In this document: positions 25,675 through 36,238 of the stretch, piece by piece
Numbering within the stretch: position 1 is the first letter of the stretch
How the letters are laid out: each line of letters opens with the position of its first letter
From: Asaia krungthepensis NRIC 0535
Lineage (GTDB): Bacteria > Pseudomonadota > Alphaproteobacteria > Acetobacterales > Acetobacteraceae
Direction: 5' to 3'
DNA length: 64,000 nucleotides
Assembly: GCF_025995175.1 (NCBI RefSeq)
Contig: NZ_BAPV01000020.1
Location: forward strand, 120,735 to 184,734
The notes under the pieces: generated by a model
Told to the model about the DNA's origin: nothing
Database searches by the model: none
The model's input: the letters and a program-made list of their open reading frames with translations, nothing else
Translations under genes and position numbers: made by a program

Positions 25675-28600
25675 GTGATTGCGACCCTGATTTCATGGTG
25701 CTTTGCGCGCCGTCATATCGTTTTCATATGCGCCGTATTTCTGGCGCTTGCCGGCGGCTATGCCTGGCGCGTTCTGCCTGTCGAGGCCTATCCCGATCTG
25801 GGAGCGGTCAACGTCCAGGTCACGACCCAGGTTTCCGGCCTGGCTGCCGAAGAGATGGAACAGCAGATCACGGTGCCGCTCGAGCGCGCCCTTTCTGCCG
25901 TGCCCGGTGTGACCGAGAGCCGGTCGAGCAGCACCTTCGGCCTCTCGCTCATCACGCTGATTTTCCATGACGGCGTCGATGTGTTCACCGCCCGACAGCT
26001 CGTGCTCGAACTGCTCGGCACGGCCAGCATGCCCGATGGCGTGACCCCTCAGCTCGGCCCCATCACCGGCCCGGCAGGCGAGATTTTCCGCTACACGCTT
26101 GAGTCGGATTCGATGGATCTGATGCAGCTTTCGGATGTGCAGCGCTGGATTGTCATCCCCACGCTTCAGCGCGTGCCGGGTATCGTCAACGTCAATAATT
26201 TCGGTGGGCTGACGCGTGAGTACCAGCTCGTGCTCAAGCCCGACGCGCTGCTGCGCTACGGGCTGAGCACCGATGACGTTGTGAATGCCATCAAGAACAA
26301 TAACGCCAATGCCGCAGGCGGGCGCATCACGCGTGGTGAGCAATCCTACATCGTGCGTGGCGTGGGCATGATCCATACGCTGGACGACATGAAGCGCATC
26401 GTCGTGGCGCAGCATAACGGCACGCCTGTTCTGCTGAGCGATCTGGGGCAGGTGCAGTTCGGCCATCAGATCCGCGAAGGTATTCTGGGCAAGGACAACA
26501 ACCCCGATACCATTGAGGGGATCGTGACCATGCTCTCTGGCGCCAATCCCTCTCTGGTTCTGGATAACGTGCATAACGTGGTCGACCAGTTGCAGGAGCG
26601 CCTGAAGCCGCTCGATGTGCGGCTGGTGCCCTATATCGACCGCGATAATCTGGTGAAGGCCACCACCCATAAGGTCGGCGAGACCATGGTCGAGGGTATT
26701 GGCCTCGTATTGGTCATCCTCACCCTGTTTCTCGGCAGTCCGCGCAGTGCGGTGGTCACGGCCGTGACCATTCCGCTCGCGCTCTCTACCGTCTTCGTGC
26801 TCATGCATTTCTTCGGCATGGCGGCCAATCTGTTCTCGCTGGGCGCCATCGATTTCGGCGTGATCGTGGACGGGGCCATCGTCATCACCGAGGCGATCCT
26901 GCGCCTGCGCGAGGAATCCCCCAAGGCCACGCTGACCAGCACCGAGGTGCTGAGTGTCGCGCGTATCGCGGGGCGCTCTATCTTTTCCTCCACGCTCATC
27001 ATCATCGTGGCCTATTCGCCGCTCTTCGCCTTTGAAGGAAGCGAGGGGAAGCTGTTCCGGCCCATGGCCTATACCGTCAGCTTCGCGCTCATGGGGGCGC
27101 TGGCATGTGCGCTCTGCCTGATTCCGACACTGAGCTATCTGGCTTTGTACAAGCCTCGGCGTATCTGGCATAACCGCCCGCTCGAAAAGCTTCATCATGC
27201 CTATGAGCGCGGGCTCAACCATATGCTCGCCCGCCCTCTGGTCACCTATATCGGTGGGGGGGCAGCGCTGCTCTCCGTCGTCATTCTGGGGGCCACCGTC
27301 GGGCGCGAGTTTCTGCCCGATCTGGATGAGGGCGCGCTGTGGCTTCAGGTCCAGTTGCCCACGGGCATCTCACTGGATGAGGGTAGCCGTATTGCCAGCG
27401 AGGTACGCTCGGCGGTGCGCGAATTCCCCGAAACCTCCTATGCTATTACCCAGCTCGGCCGTAACGATGACGGAACCGATCCGTGGACCTTCTCGCATAT
27501 CGAGATGCCCGTCGGGCTCAAGCCCTATGACCAGTGGGCCAGCGGGGAGACCAAGGCGCAATTCATTGCGCGTCTGCGCGACCGTCTCTCCCAGATTCCG
27601 GGGATCAGCTTCGGTATCAGCCAGCCGATCCAGGATGGCATGAACGATCTGGTAGGCGGCGCGCATTCACCCCTGGTGCTGCGTGTCTATGGCAATGATT
27701 TTCACGAATTGCGCCGTATCGGCCGACAGATCGTGAGCATCCTGCATGACGTACCAGGCACGACCGATGCCTCGATCTTCCAGGAGCCGCAGATCCCGCA
27801 GCTCATGATCACGCCCCGTCGCGAGCAGGCGGCGCGCTATGGCATCAACGTGTCCGATATCAGCACTGTCGTGCAGAACGCGATCGGCGATGGCGCGATC
27901 ACCCAGGTGTATGTGGAAGACCGCGTCTATAACGCGACGCTGCATGTCGGGAACAACGACCTCACCGATCTCGCCTCGATACGTTCTCTGCCGCTGCGCT
28001 CCACTGATGGCGCGCCCATTCCCCTGGCTGAAGTAGCCGATGTGGGCCTGCATATGGGTGAGAGCAACATTGCGCACGAAATGGGTGAGCGTCAGATCAC
28101 CATACGGGTCGATAACGGTCAGCGTCCCCTGTCCCAGTATCTTGAAGATGCCCAGAAGCGCATCGCCTCACAGGTGCATTTCGATCCACGCAAATATCGC
28201 CTGCAATGGGCGGGCAGCTTCGAGCAGGAGCAGCGTGCCCAGGCGCGTCTGGGTGTCGCGCTTCTGGTGATGTTCGCGATCATGCTTTTGCTCCTGTTCA
28301 TGGAATTCGGGACGTTCCGCCACGCCGTCCTGGTGCTCAGTGTCGTGCCGCTTGCGACTTTGGGTGGGCTGATTGCGCTGCATCTGCGTGGCGAGACCCT
28401 CAATATCGCCACAGCAGTCGGCTTTATCGCCTTGTTTGGCGTGGCGGTGCAGAACGGCATCATCATGATCGCAGCGATCAACCGTCATCATCGCGCCGGT
28501 CTGAGCATTCATGACTCGGTGTTGGCAGGGGCGGCTGAGCGTTTTCGCCCTGTTCTCATGACCGCGACCGTAGCCAGTGCGGGCATGTTGCCTGCCGCCC

Positions 28601-28767
28601 TTGCCACAGGTGTCGGCACCGACGTGCAACGCGGTCTGGCCACCGTCGTGGTGGGTGGCCTTGGCATCGCAACCCTGCTGACCCTGTTCGTCCTGCCCGT
28701 CTTCTTCTTCGAGATGGAGCATTTCATCGAGCGCCGCAGGGCGCGCCGTTCGGGAGGTCTGTCATGA
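25675..28767 (+). CDS. RND efflux pump, HME (CzcA-like) branch
   Basis: 1030 residues from GTG 25675. It has the 12-helix RND layout with two large periplasmic loops. The N-terminus (LPVEAYPDLGAVNVQVTTQV, GLAAEEMEQQITVPLERAL) and the helix-4 motif DFGVIVDGAIVITEA assign it to the heavy-metal (HME) branch; the C-terminal half carries GFIALFGVAVQNGIIMIAAI. The canonical VEN of the motif is TEA here, which raises doubt about a metal substrate. It is driven by the proton gradient and works with the adjacent adaptor and outer membrane lipoprotein. Co/Zn/Cd/Ni or an organic substrate are all possible. Confidence 0.9.
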   Translation: MIATLISWCFARRHIVFICAVFLALAGGYAWRVLPVEAYPDLGAVNVQVTTQVSGLAAEEMEQQITVPLERALSAVPGVTESRSSSTFGLSLITLIFHDGVDVFTARQLVLELLGTASMPDGVTPQLGPITGPAGEIFRYTLESDSMDLMQLSDVQRWIVIPTLQRVPGIVNVNNFGGLTREYQLVLKPDALLRYGLSTDDVVNAIKNNNANAAGGRITRGEQSYIVRGVGMIHTLDDMKRIVVAQHNGTPVLLSDLGQVQFGHQIREGILGKDNNPDTIEGIVTMLSGANPSLVLDNVHNVVDQLQERLKPLDVRLVPYIDRDNLVKATTHKVGETMVEGIGLVLVILTLFLGSPRSAVVTAVTIPLALSTVFVLMHFFGMAANLFSLGAIDFGVIVDGAIVITEAILRLREESPKATLTSTEVLSVARIAGRSIFSSTLIIIVAYSPLFAFEGSEGKLFRPMAYTVSFALMGALACALCLIPTLSYLALYKPRRIWHNRPLEKLHHAYERGLNHMLARPLVTYIGGGAALLSVVILGATVGREFLPDLDEGALWLQVQLPTGISLDEGSRIASEVRSAVREFPETSYAITQLGRNDDGTDPWTFSHIEMPVGLKPYDQWASGETKAQFIARLRDRLSQIPGISFGISQPIQDGMNDLVGGAHSPLVLRVYGNDFHELRRIGRQIVSILHDVPGTTDASIFQEPQIPQLMITPRREQAARYGINVSDISTVVQNAIGDGAITQVYVEDRVYNATLHVGNNDLTDLASIRSLPLRSTDGAPIPLAEVADVGLHMGESNIAHEMGERQITIRVDNGQRPLSQYLEDAQKRIASQVHFDPRKYRLQWAGSFEQEQRAQARLGVALLVMFAIMLLLLFMEFGTFRHAVLVLSVVPLATLGGLIALHLRGETLNIATAVGFIALFGVAVQNGIIMIAAINRHHRAGLSIHDSVLAGAAERFRPVLMTATVASAGMLPAALATGVGTDVQRGLATVVVGGLGIATLLTLFVLPVFFFEMEHFIERRRARRSGGLS

Positions 28768-30263
28768 AGCGCCTCACGCTCCTGACCTGCGTCGCGGGTC
28801 TTGCCCTTTCGGGCTGTGCCATCGGACCGGATTTTCACCGGCCTGACATGCTCAAGAACGGGGACTATCAGAGCACGGCATTACCCGCTGCCATTCATGG
28901 CACGGCCGGGAGTGGCGCTGCCGGAGCGGCCCAGACCCTGACCGTCGGGGCTGATCTCTCTGGCGCTTGGTGGCAGGCCTTGGGTGTGCCGCAACTCGAT
29001 GCGCTGGTGGCGCGCGCACTGCAAAGCAATCCGTCGCTTAAATCGGCGCAGGCCACGCTCAGGGCCGCCTATGAGCAGACGAAGGTAGCCGGTGCACCCT
29101 TGCTGCCGACCATCTCGGCCTCGTTTAACCCGACGCGTAACAAGACCTCGAAAGCGCTGTCACCCGTGCCGGGCAACAACGACTACCTCTACAACCTGCA
29201 TACGTTGCAGCTGAATATCTCGTATCAGCCCGATCTCTGGGGTGGCTTGCGCCGTCAGGTGGAATCTCAGGCCGCCCAAGCCGAAATGCAGCGTTTCCAG
29301 CTGATTGCCACGACCAATACGCTCATCAATACGCTGATTGTCTCGCTGATCACCCAGTCGAGCCTCAACGCCCAGATCGGGGCAGCCAACGACATCATCG
29401 CCACACAGCAGAAGCTGCTTGGCATCATGGAAAAGCAGTTCAGGCTGGGTGATATCTCCGAAGCACAGCTTCTGGCGCAGAAAGCGGCACTCACTCAGGC
29501 CCAGGCCACCCTGCCGCCCCTGCACCTTCAGGCCGAGCAGGCGCATGACCAGATTGCGGCGCTGGTTGGCACGACGCCGAACGAGACGCTGCCCGAGATC
29601 CCGCTGGACGCCTATCATTTGCCCGCCACACTGCCGGTCAGCCTGCCCAGCGCGCTTCTGGCCCAGCGCCCCGACATACGCGCCGCAGAATCGCAGATGC
29701 ACAGTGCTAGCGCGCAGGTCGGTGTGGCCATTGCCAACCGCCTGCCCAATGTGCAGCTTTCTGCCACGCCGGGTCAGGCCATCAATGCGATGAGCCAGTT
29801 CTTCACCCCCGGCTACGGCAACTGGTCGATCGGCGCGATGGTTGCCCAGCCAATCTTCCAGGGCTTCGAACTGATGCATCTGGAGCGTCAGGCGCGCGCC
29901 AATCTGCTGGGGGCTACCGAGCAGTACAAGAACACTGTGCTGACCTCGATGCAGAATGTGGCTGACACGCTTCATGCGCTTCAGGATGATTCCGACGCCC
30001 TGACGATCAGCGCGGCCAATGAGGATGCTGCGGTGCGCAGTCTGCGCATTTCACAGAGTCAGATGTCCTATGGCGATATCAGCCCCGTTCTGCTCCAGGC
30101 CGCCGTGCAGATCGAGCTCCAGGCCCGCCTCACTCTGATTCAGGCCAAGGCCACGCGTTTTACCGATAGCGTGGCCCTTTTCCAGGCGCTCGGTGGCGGG
30201 TGGTGGCATCGTAACGATACCGCTATGAAGGTTCCCTCGACAGACTGGCACGCGGCGTTCTGA
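28764..30263 (+). CDS. NodT-family outer membrane efflux lipoprotein
   Basis: 499 residues. The lipobox is LALSGCAIGPDFHRP, the standard NodT start, and the two repeats of the outer membrane factor fold are visible (LVARALQSNPSLKSAQATLR; LLAQRPDIRAAESQMHSASA). Its ATG overlaps the RND pump stop (ATGA), so the three genes form one pump operon. It provides the outer membrane channel of this system, separate from the MdtP-type protein at 10.4 kb. Confidence 0.92.
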   Translation: MKRLTLLTCVAGLALSGCAIGPDFHRPDMLKNGDYQSTALPAAIHGTAGSGAAGAAQTLTVGADLSGAWWQALGVPQLDALVARALQSNPSLKSAQATLRAAYEQTKVAGAPLLPTISASFNPTRNKTSKALSPVPGNNDYLYNLHTLQLNISYQPDLWGGLRRQVESQAAQAEMQRFQLIATTNTLINTLIVSLITQSSLNAQIGAANDIIATQQKLLGIMEKQFRLGDISEAQLLAQKAALTQAQATLPPLHLQAEQAHDQIAALVGTTPNETLPEIPLDAYHLPATLPVSLPSALLAQRPDIRAAESQMHSASAQVGVAIANRLPNVQLSATPGQAINAMSQFFTPGYGNWSIGAMVAQPIFQGFELMHLERQARANLLGATEQYKNTVLTSMQNVADTLHALQDDSDALTISAANEDAAVRSLRISQSQMSYGDISPVLLQAAVQIELQARLTLIQAKATRFTDSVALFQALGGGWWHRNDTAMKVPSTDWHAAF

Positions 30264-30313
30264 CATGGTTCGGGTCTCCGTGCGTCCATCGCGCATCAGG
30301 AGATCCGACGCTT

Positions 30314-32101
30314 ATGAGATTCCCTCGCTCCTCACGCCTCACCCTGATGGGGGTTGGCTGCCTTCTTGCCTCGACAACGGCTCTCGCGGCCCCTGCTGCA
30401 CCGTCGGACAACAAGGCGGCGGCCGCGTTCGACCGCCTTCTGGACGAGGAATGGCAGTACGAGCTCAAAGACGCACCTGAACTGGCGACGTCGATTGGCG
30501 ATTACCGTTACAACGACCGCTGGAGCGATCTGTCCCTTACCCATATCAAGGGGTCCGTGCCTGTTCTGACGGGCTTTCTGAAGAAGTTCGAGGCTATCGC
30601 GCCAGCGTCACTCGATGACCAGCGACAGATCAGCCGTGCGATGATCATTCAGCAGATTCAGGACACGCTCGAAGGGATCCGTCTCAAGACCTATGAGATG
30701 CCGATCGACCAGATGAATGGCGCCCAGCTGGAATATCCAGGTTTCGTTTCGAGCATCCCCTTCGACACCACGAAGCAGTATGAGGATTATCTTGCGCGTC
30801 TGCGCGCTATCCCCAAGGCGATCGATCAGGTCATCGCCCTGGCGCGCCTTGGCGAAAAGGACGGGTTGATGCCGCCGCGCTTCCTGTTGGAAAAAGCCGA
30901 GCAGCAGGTGGAGCAGATTGCCGCGCCCGCTGGCAAAAAGAGCCCGTTTGGCGAACCCGTCACGAAATTCCCGGCCGCTGTGCCCGCTGCCGATCAGGTG
31001 CGACTCCGCAAGGCTATTCTGACGGCTATCGATCATGATGTGCGCCCGGCCTATCAGCGTCTCGCAGCCTTCATGAAGCAGGGCTACACCGCGCATGGCC
31101 GCGCGCAGGAAGGTGTGTGGGCGTTGCCGGGTGGCGATGCGCTGTATCGCTACGATATCCGAACCCTGACTACTACGACCATGTCCCCCAAGGAAATCCA
31201 CCAGCTCGGGCTGGATCAGGTTGCCAAGATCGAGGGAGAAATGGGTGAGATTGCCCACAAGCTCGGCTTCGCCGACCTTGCTGCCCTCCGGGCGTCGGTG
31301 GCCAAGGATACGAAGCTCTATGCAACCTCGCGCGAGCAGATCATCGATCTGTATCGCAAATATATCGCGCAGATGGAGCCCGCTCTCACACGCGATTTCG
31401 ACAAGATCCCGACCACCAAGCTGGAAGTGCGACCCGTCGAGCGCTATCGCGAGGCCGAAGCTGCCGGTGCCGAATACCATCAGGGAACGCCCGATGGCTC
31501 ACGCCCCGGCATCGTCTTCGTCAATACCGGCGATTTTGCCAAACGCGACCTCTACACGATCGAGGACACCGCCTATCACGAGGGCGTTCCCGGGCATCAC
31601 TTCCAGATTTCCACCGCCCAGTCACTGCCGCTGCCGCCTTTCCGTCAGCAGGGTTTCTATAACGCTTATATCGAAGGCTGGGCGCTTTATGCCGAGGGGC
31701 TTGGCAAGGAGCTGGGCTTCTACAAGGATCTCTACAGCGATTATGGCCGTCTGAACGGTGAGCTCCTGCGCGCCGATCGTCTGGTGCTCGATACCGGGGT
31801 GCATGACCTGCACTGGACGCGAGCCCAGATGCTGGAATTCTTCCATGCGCATCCGCCCACCAGCGAGCCGGACATGCAGGCCGAGACCGATCGCTACATC
31901 GCCTGGCCCGGACAGGCGCTGGGTTACATGCTGGGCCAGCAGACCATTCTGCGCCTGCGTGAAAAGGCCAGAACGGAGCTGGGCGCAAAATTCGACATCC
32001 GTAAATTCCATGACGTCGTGCTTTCAGGAGGCGCCCTGCCGCTGAATCTGCTTGCCGACCGGGTGGATGCCTGGATCAAGGAAATGAAGGCGCAGAACTG
32101 A
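30314..32101 (+). CDS. Secreted DUF885-family metallopeptidase-like protein
   Basis: 595 residues with a cleavable signal peptide ending near ALAAP. Matches the DUF885 family: [20 protein letters not shown] at the start, and the zinc-type motif [13 protein letters not shown] near residue 420, with [15 protein letters not shown] following as third ligand region. Family proteins are predicted periplasmic metallopeptidases related in fold to M3/M32 enzymes; substrates are mostly unknown. It lies 50 bp after the RND operon, possibly cotranscribed, and is followed by a diverged multi-hairpin repeat. Confidence 0.88.
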   Translation: MRFPRSSRLTLMGVGCLLASTTALAAPAAPSDNKAAAAFDRLLDEEWQYELKDAPELATSIGDYRYNDRWSDLSLTHIKGSVPVLTGFLKKFEAIAPASLDDQRQISRAMIIQQIQDTLEGIRLKTYEMPIDQMNGAQLEYPGFVSSIPFDTTKQYEDYLARLRAIPKAIDQVIALARLGEKDGLMPPRFLLEKAEQQVEQIAAPAGKKSPFGEPVTKFPAAVPAADQVRLRKAILTAIDHDVRPAYQRLAAFMKQGYTAHGRAQEGVWALPGGDALYRYDIRTLTTTTMSPKEIHQLGLDQVAKIEGEMGEIAHKLGFADLAALRASVAKDTKLYATSREQIIDLYRKYIAQMEPALTRDFDKIPTTKLEVRPVERYREAEAAGAEYHQGTPDGSRPGIVFVNTGDFAKRDLYTIEDTAYHEGVPGHHFQISTAQSLPLPPFRQQGFYNAYIEGWALYAEGLGKELGFYKDLYSDYGRLNGELLRADRLVLDTGVHDLHWTRAQMLEFFHAHPPTSEPDMQAETDRYIAWPGQALGYMLGQQTILRLREKARTELGAKFDIRKFHDVVLSGGALPLNLLADRVDAWIKEMKAQN

Positions 32102-32112
32102 AGCAGCCCGGA

Positions 32113-32220
32113 ACCCTGCCCCTTACCTCGCCAGAGGACACGCGTCCTCTGCACACCTTTTCATCCGCAGCGGGGATCGGAGAGGGTTGTCCCTTCGCAA
32201 GGGCAGGGTGGCGCCCTGCG
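32113..32220. repeat. Diverged single copy of the multi-hairpin repeat, reverse orientation
   Basis: Aligned by eye to the reverse complement of the 19153 unit. Shared blocks in order are CTGCCCC, CGCCAGAGGA...TCCTCTG, ACACCT, AGCGGGGATCG and CAGGGTGGCGCCCTGC. Dyads are retained (CAGAGGACACGCGTCCTCTG is a near-perfect stem) while the bases between them have drifted. Lies between DUF885 and MATE genes that read in the same direction. Confidence 0.75.
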
Positions 32221-32326
32221 GGATGAGGCTCAACCGGGACTCGAGTGAAGAGCCGATCAAAAAAAGGCAGGTTTCGGAATTTCGGTCGTTCCCAGAGGTG
32301 CGGGAAACGGGCAGGATCGGGGAGAT

Positions 32327-33724
32327 ATGTCTCTGACTGCTCCCCCCCCTGGCAAGATATCCCCTGAATCATCGACAGCGCAGGATTCCGAACCGGCTGT
32401 CGATCTGAAGGCCACGCGCCCGGCGCGTTTCGTTCATGGCAGCATCATGCGCCATGTCGTGGTCATGGCGGGTACGGGGGCGATCGGATTGATGGCCGTG
32501 TTCGCGGTCGATCTCCTGAATTTCTGGTATATATCGCATCTCCACGATCCGGCCCTGACCGCGGCGATCGGCTTTGCGGCTGCTCTGGGCTATGTGCAGG
32601 TAGCGGTCTCGATTGGCATGACCATTGGGCTCGGGGCTGTCATCGGACGCATGATTGGCGCGCGTCGTATCATCAGGGCGCGGCGTTTTGCTTCTGCCTT
32701 CATGGTGGTGATGGTCGGGGTGGCTGCTGTGCTCGGCTGTCTGACGGCGGTACTGGCTTCGTTCCTGCTGGCGCTGCTCGGTGCGAAGGGCGAGGCGCTT
32801 CAGCAGGCGGCAGGCTTCCTCCATCTTGTGTCCCCCGCCTTGCCTCTCGTGTGTTACGGCATGGCGCAATCGGCGCTTCTACGTTGTGTGGGGGATGCGC
32901 GGCGTTCGATGCAGGTGACGCTGGTCGGTGCGTTTGTCTCGGCCGTGCTCGATCCGATCCTGATCTTCGGGTTTCATATGGGTCTGACGGGTGCGGCGAT
33001 CAGCACCATCATTTCGCGCGGGACCGTTGTCCTGTTCGGCTTTGTGAGCCTGCGTGATCATCGGATGCTCGAGTGGCCGCGGCTATGGGCCGTTGCGCCA
33101 GCCACACGCCAGATCGGCGCTGTGGCCCTGCCGGCGATCGCGACCAATCTGGCCACGCCTGTGGGTGGGTTATTCACGACGCATTTCATGTCGCGCTTCG
33201 GGCTGGAGGCGATCTCCGGTCAGGCGACGATCGAGCGTATCGTTCCCGTTGCCTTTGCCTTCGTGTTTGCCCTGACGGGTTCTGTCGGACCGATCATGTC
33301 CCAGAATCTTGGAGCGGGCAAAAAGGACCGGGTGCGTGAAACGCTTTATGCCTCACTGAAGCTGACGGCCTTATGCGTGCTGCTGACATGGGCCATTCTG
33401 GCTCTGTTTCATGTGCCGATCCTGCATCTGTTCGCATCCAAGGGTGTGGCAATTCATATCGTCACATTGTTCTGCTGCTGGCTGGTGGCGAGCTATTTCT
33501 TCGTCGGTCTGCTCTTCGTTTCGAACACGGCATTCAATAATCTCGGTCACCCGCTCTATTCGACGGGTTTCAACTGGGGGAGGGCGACACTCGGGACGAT
33601 CCCGTTTGTCTGGGTCGGTTCCCATTACGGGCCCATTGGCATTCTTGTGGGACAATCACTGGGTGTGGTGATTTTCGGCAGTTTTGCGGCGCTTACGGCA
33701 TTCAGGGTAATCAGGCGGATTTGA
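32327..33724 (+). CDS. MATE-family efflux transporter
   Basis: 465 residues, ATG preceded by GGGGAG. After a hydrophilic N-terminus of 40 residues come about twelve membrane helices in two bundles. Typical features are MAGTGAIGLMAVFAVDLLNF with WYISHLHDPALTAAIGFAA, and IGLGAVIGRMIGARR at the end of the second helix pair; the second half repeats the pattern with LPAIATNLATPVGGLFTTHF. MATE proteins export cationic drugs or metabolites by Na+ or H+ exchange. The substrate is unknown. It is flanked by a repeat and an AT-rich spacer, so is probably transcribed alone. Confidence 0.92.
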   Translation: MSLTAPPPGKISPESSTAQDSEPAVDLKATRPARFVHGSIMRHVVVMAGTGAIGLMAVFAVDLLNFWYISHLHDPALTAAIGFAAALGYVQVAVSIGMTIGLGAVIGRMIGARRIIRARRFASAFMVVMVGVAAVLGCLTAVLASFLLALLGAKGEALQQAAGFLHLVSPALPLVCYGMAQSALLRCVGDARRSMQVTLVGAFVSAVLDPILIFGFHMGLTGAAISTIISRGTVVLFGFVSLRDHRMLEWPRLWAVAPATRQIGAVALPAIATNLATPVGGLFTTHFMSRFGLEAISGQATIERIVPVAFAFVFALTGSVGPIMSQNLGAGKKDRVRETLYASLKLTALCVLLTWAILALFHVPILHLFASKGVAIHIVTLFCCWLVASYFFVGLLFVSNTAFNNLGHPLYSTGFNWGRATLGTIPFVWVGSHYGPIGILVGQSLGVVIFGSFAALTAFRVIRRI

Positions 33725-34263
33725 CACCCTCAGGGCACACTCACGGGCATTTTACGTCCGGTTCGCTTCTGGTCTGACAAGGGAACAGATGTATTTGCTC
33801 AAGAATAACACATCTTTTTTCATTGTTGGAGAAAGACGAGAACGGAGACGTTGATCGTTTTTTGTGGGCTGGTCGGCCAACAGACAAAGTCGAGACATAG
33901 ACAGGCATTGTGCCAGTTTTCGCGAACTCGGAGGACGAAATCAGGATAGTCATTGCGTGACTGCCATATCTCTCTCACTTTGCAGCGGAGGACATGAGAG
34001 GCGTGTCGGTATACTCGATAGACTCTAAAGAGAGTATTTGTCTTACAAAAGACGAACATGCCGTTATTTTCCATGTCGCAACGAAATGGATGAAAATTTA
34101 CGGGATGACGGCACTATACCTGTGCAATAAAACGAAATCCAAGCGTATTTTGTTATACATCTCATCTTTCCATCCCACCCCGTGAGACTGTAATCAGAGA
34201 TCGTTGGCGCAGGGCTCAAGGCCGGACTGCAGCCTTTGTGCAATGCTGTGACTGAGAGTAGCG
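33725..34263. other. 539-bp AT-richer spacer before the rhamnose genes
   Basis: Base composition drops visibly compared with both neighbours, notably 34020-34180. Overlapping short frames exist on both strands, only one of which (33994-34185, plus) has any case as a gene. The rfbB promoter must lie here. I see no tRNA or clear RNA structure. Confidence 0.5.
33994..34185 (+). CDS. Possible 60-63 residue hypothetical protein
   Basis: Lys/Ile/Tyr-rich small frame (SVYSIDSKESICLTKDEH, then VATKWMKIYGMTALYLCNK) in AT-rich DNA. GGAGG lies 2 bp before the ATG, too close; a GTG at 34003 is better spaced (11 bp). Codon use is unlike its neighbours, so it may be foreign or not a gene at all. Function unknown. 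Confidence 0.25.
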   Translation: MRGVSVYSIDSKESICLTKDEHAVIFHVATKWMKIYGMTALYLCNKTKSKRILLYISSFHPTP

Positions 34264-35319
34264 ATGCGAATTTTATTGACAGGTGGTTGCGGTTTTATCG
34301 GATCTGCAGTGGTCAGACATCTGATACGCGACACCTCCCATGAAGTCCTGAATGTGGACTGCATGACCTATGCTGCCTCGGAAGAGACCGTAGGTGAGGT
34401 TGCGGCCGATCCGCGCTATCGCCACGCCGCCGTCAATATCGTCAATGGTGTCGAACTCTCCAAGCTGTTCGAGGAATATCGTCCCGATGCCGTGATGCAT
34501 CTGGCCGCAGAAAGCCATGTCGATCGCTCGATCGACGGTCCTGGCGTATTCGTCGAGACCAATGTGACGGGCACCTACGCGCTGCTCGAGGCTGCACGCC
34601 GCTACTGGCAGACGCTGGATGCCGAGGCCCAGAAGGCTTTTCGCTTTCATCACATCTCGACAGATGAGGTGTTCGGGCATCTTGAGCTCGACGATCCGCC
34701 GTTCACCGAGACCACACCCTATGATCCGCGCAGCCCGTATTCCGCGTCGAAGGCGGCGTCCGACCATCTGGTGCGCGCCTGGTATCATACCTATGGTCTG
34801 CCCACGTTCGTGACCAACACCACCAATAATTACGGCGTCTGGCACTTCCCCGAGAAGCTGATCCCTCTGGTCACGATCAACGCGCTCGAGGGCAAGGAAT
34901 TGCCGGTTTACGGCAAGGGCGAGAACATCCGTGACTGGCTGTTCGTCGAGGATCATGCCGAGGCGCTGGTCAAGGCTGTCGAGAACGGCAAGCCGGGTGA
35001 GACCTATGCCATCGGCGCGCGTCAACCGCGCACCAATCTGGATGTCGTCAAGACCATTTGCAGCGTGCTCGACGAGCTCTCACCCGATCCGGCCGGCCCG
35101 CGCGAGCGTCTGATCCGTTTCGTGACCGACCGCCCCGGCCATGATTTCCGCTACGAGATCGACCCCAGCCATGCCGAGAAGGCTCTGGACTGGAAAGCGA
35201 AGCACGATTTCGAGACGGGCATCCGCCGTACGGTTCAGTGGTATCTCGATAATCGCGGCTGGTGGGAAGGCATCCGCGCCCGCCGCTACACCGGACAGAG
35301 ACTGGGAACAAAAGCATGA
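34264..35319 (+). CDS. rfbB: dTDP-glucose 4,6-dehydratase
   Basis: 351 residues. NAD-binding [15 protein letters not shown] at the N-terminus, the substrate motif [15 protein letters not shown], the catalytic [10 protein letters not shown] and [12 protein letters not shown] (Tyr-x3-Lys). Converts dTDP-glucose to dTDP-4-keto-6-deoxyglucose in the dTDP-L-rhamnose pathway. It is the first of four rfb genes; its stop overlaps the rfbA start. Confidence 0.97.
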   Translation: MRILLTGGCGFIGSAVVRHLIRDTSHEVLNVDCMTYAASEETVGEVAADPRYRHAAVNIVNGVELSKLFEEYRPDAVMHLAAESHVDRSIDGPGVFVETNVTGTYALLEAARRYWQTLDAEAQKAFRFHHISTDEVFGHLELDDPPFTETTPYDPRSPYSASKAASDHLVRAWYHTYGLPTFVTNTTNNYGVWHFPEKLIPLVTINALEGKELPVYGKGENIRDWLFVEDHAEALVKAVENGKPGETYAIGARQPRTNLDVVKTICSVLDELSPDPAGPRERLIRFVTDRPGHDFRYEIDPSHAEKALDWKAKHDFETGIRRTVQWYLDNRGWWEGIRARRYTGQRLGTKA

Positions 35320-36227
35320 ACGCCGTGGCTGCAACCAAACCGATGAAGGGCATTCTTCTAGCCGGTGGGTCGGGCACGCGCCTGCATCCCATGACCCTGG
35401 CAACGTCGAAGCAGCTTCTGCCCGTCTATGACAAGCCGATGATCTATTATCCGCTGACCACGCTCATGCTGGCCGGTATTCAGGATATCATGATCATCTC
35501 CACGCCTCATGACCTGCCCCAGTTCAAGCGCCTGCTTGGCGATGGATCGCAGTTCGGTGTGCGTTTCGAGTATCGCGAACAGCCCTCGCCGGACGGTCTG
35601 GCGCAGGCCTTCCTGATTGCCGAAGACTGGATCGATGGATCGCCATGCGCTCTGGCGCTGGGTGATAACCTGATCTTCGCTGATCATCTGAGCGTGCTTC
35701 TGCGCGCAGCCGCCGCGCGTCCCGAAGGCGCTACCGTGTTTGCCTATCAGGTGCGTGACCCCGAACGGTATGGCGTTGTCAGCTTCGACGATAGCGGCCG
35801 TGCAGAGCGTATCGTGGAAAAGCCGAGCGAGCCGGAATCCAACTGGGCGGTGACAGGGCTCTATTTCTATGATCACCGCGTGGTCGAATTCGCCAAGCGT
35901 GTGAAGCCGAGCCCGCGCGGCGAACTGGAAATTACCGACCTGAACCAGATGTATCTGGAAGAGGGCTCGCTGCAGGTCGACCGTCTGGGCCGCGGTTGTG
36001 CGTGGCTCGATGCCGGCATGCCGGACAGCCTGATGCAGGCTGGTCTGTTCGTGCAGACCATCCAGTCGCGTCAGGGCATGCTGGTGGGATCGCCCACCGA
36101 AGTGGCCTATCGCATGGGCTTTATCGATCGCGAGCAGCTTATGGTGCAGGGCAAGGCCAAGGCCAAGACTGAGCTCGGTCGCATGCTGCTCGAACTTGCG
36201 CATCAGTCCCAGTCCGGCCGTAACTAA
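35316..36227 (+). CDS. rfbA: Glucose-1-phosphate thymidylyltransferase
   Basis: 303 residues from the ATG at 35316 overlapping the rfbB stop (ATGA). Nucleotidyltransferase motif [20 protein letters not shown], then [20 protein letters not shown], the metal-binding ALGDNLIF and the C-terminal allosteric region. Forms dTDP-glucose from glucose-1-phosphate and dTTP. The longer in-frame start at 35262 lies inside rfbB and is not needed; ATG 35343 is a further alternative. Confidence 0.97.
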   Translation: MNAVAATKPMKGILLAGGSGTRLHPMTLATSKQLLPVYDKPMIYYPLTTLMLAGIQDIMIISTPHDLPQFKRLLGDGSQFGVRFEYREQPSPDGLAQAFLIAEDWIDGSPCALALGDNLIFADHLSVLLRAAAARPEGATVFAYQVRDPERYGVVSFDDSGRAERIVEKPSEPESNWAVTGLYFYDHRVVEFAKRVKPSPRGELEITDLNQMYLEEGSLQVDRLGRGCAWLDAGMPDSLMQAGLFVQTIQSRQGMLVGSPTEVAYRMGFIDREQLMVQGKAKAKTELGRMLLELAHQSQSGRN

Positions 36228-36238
36228 GGAGCAACGCC

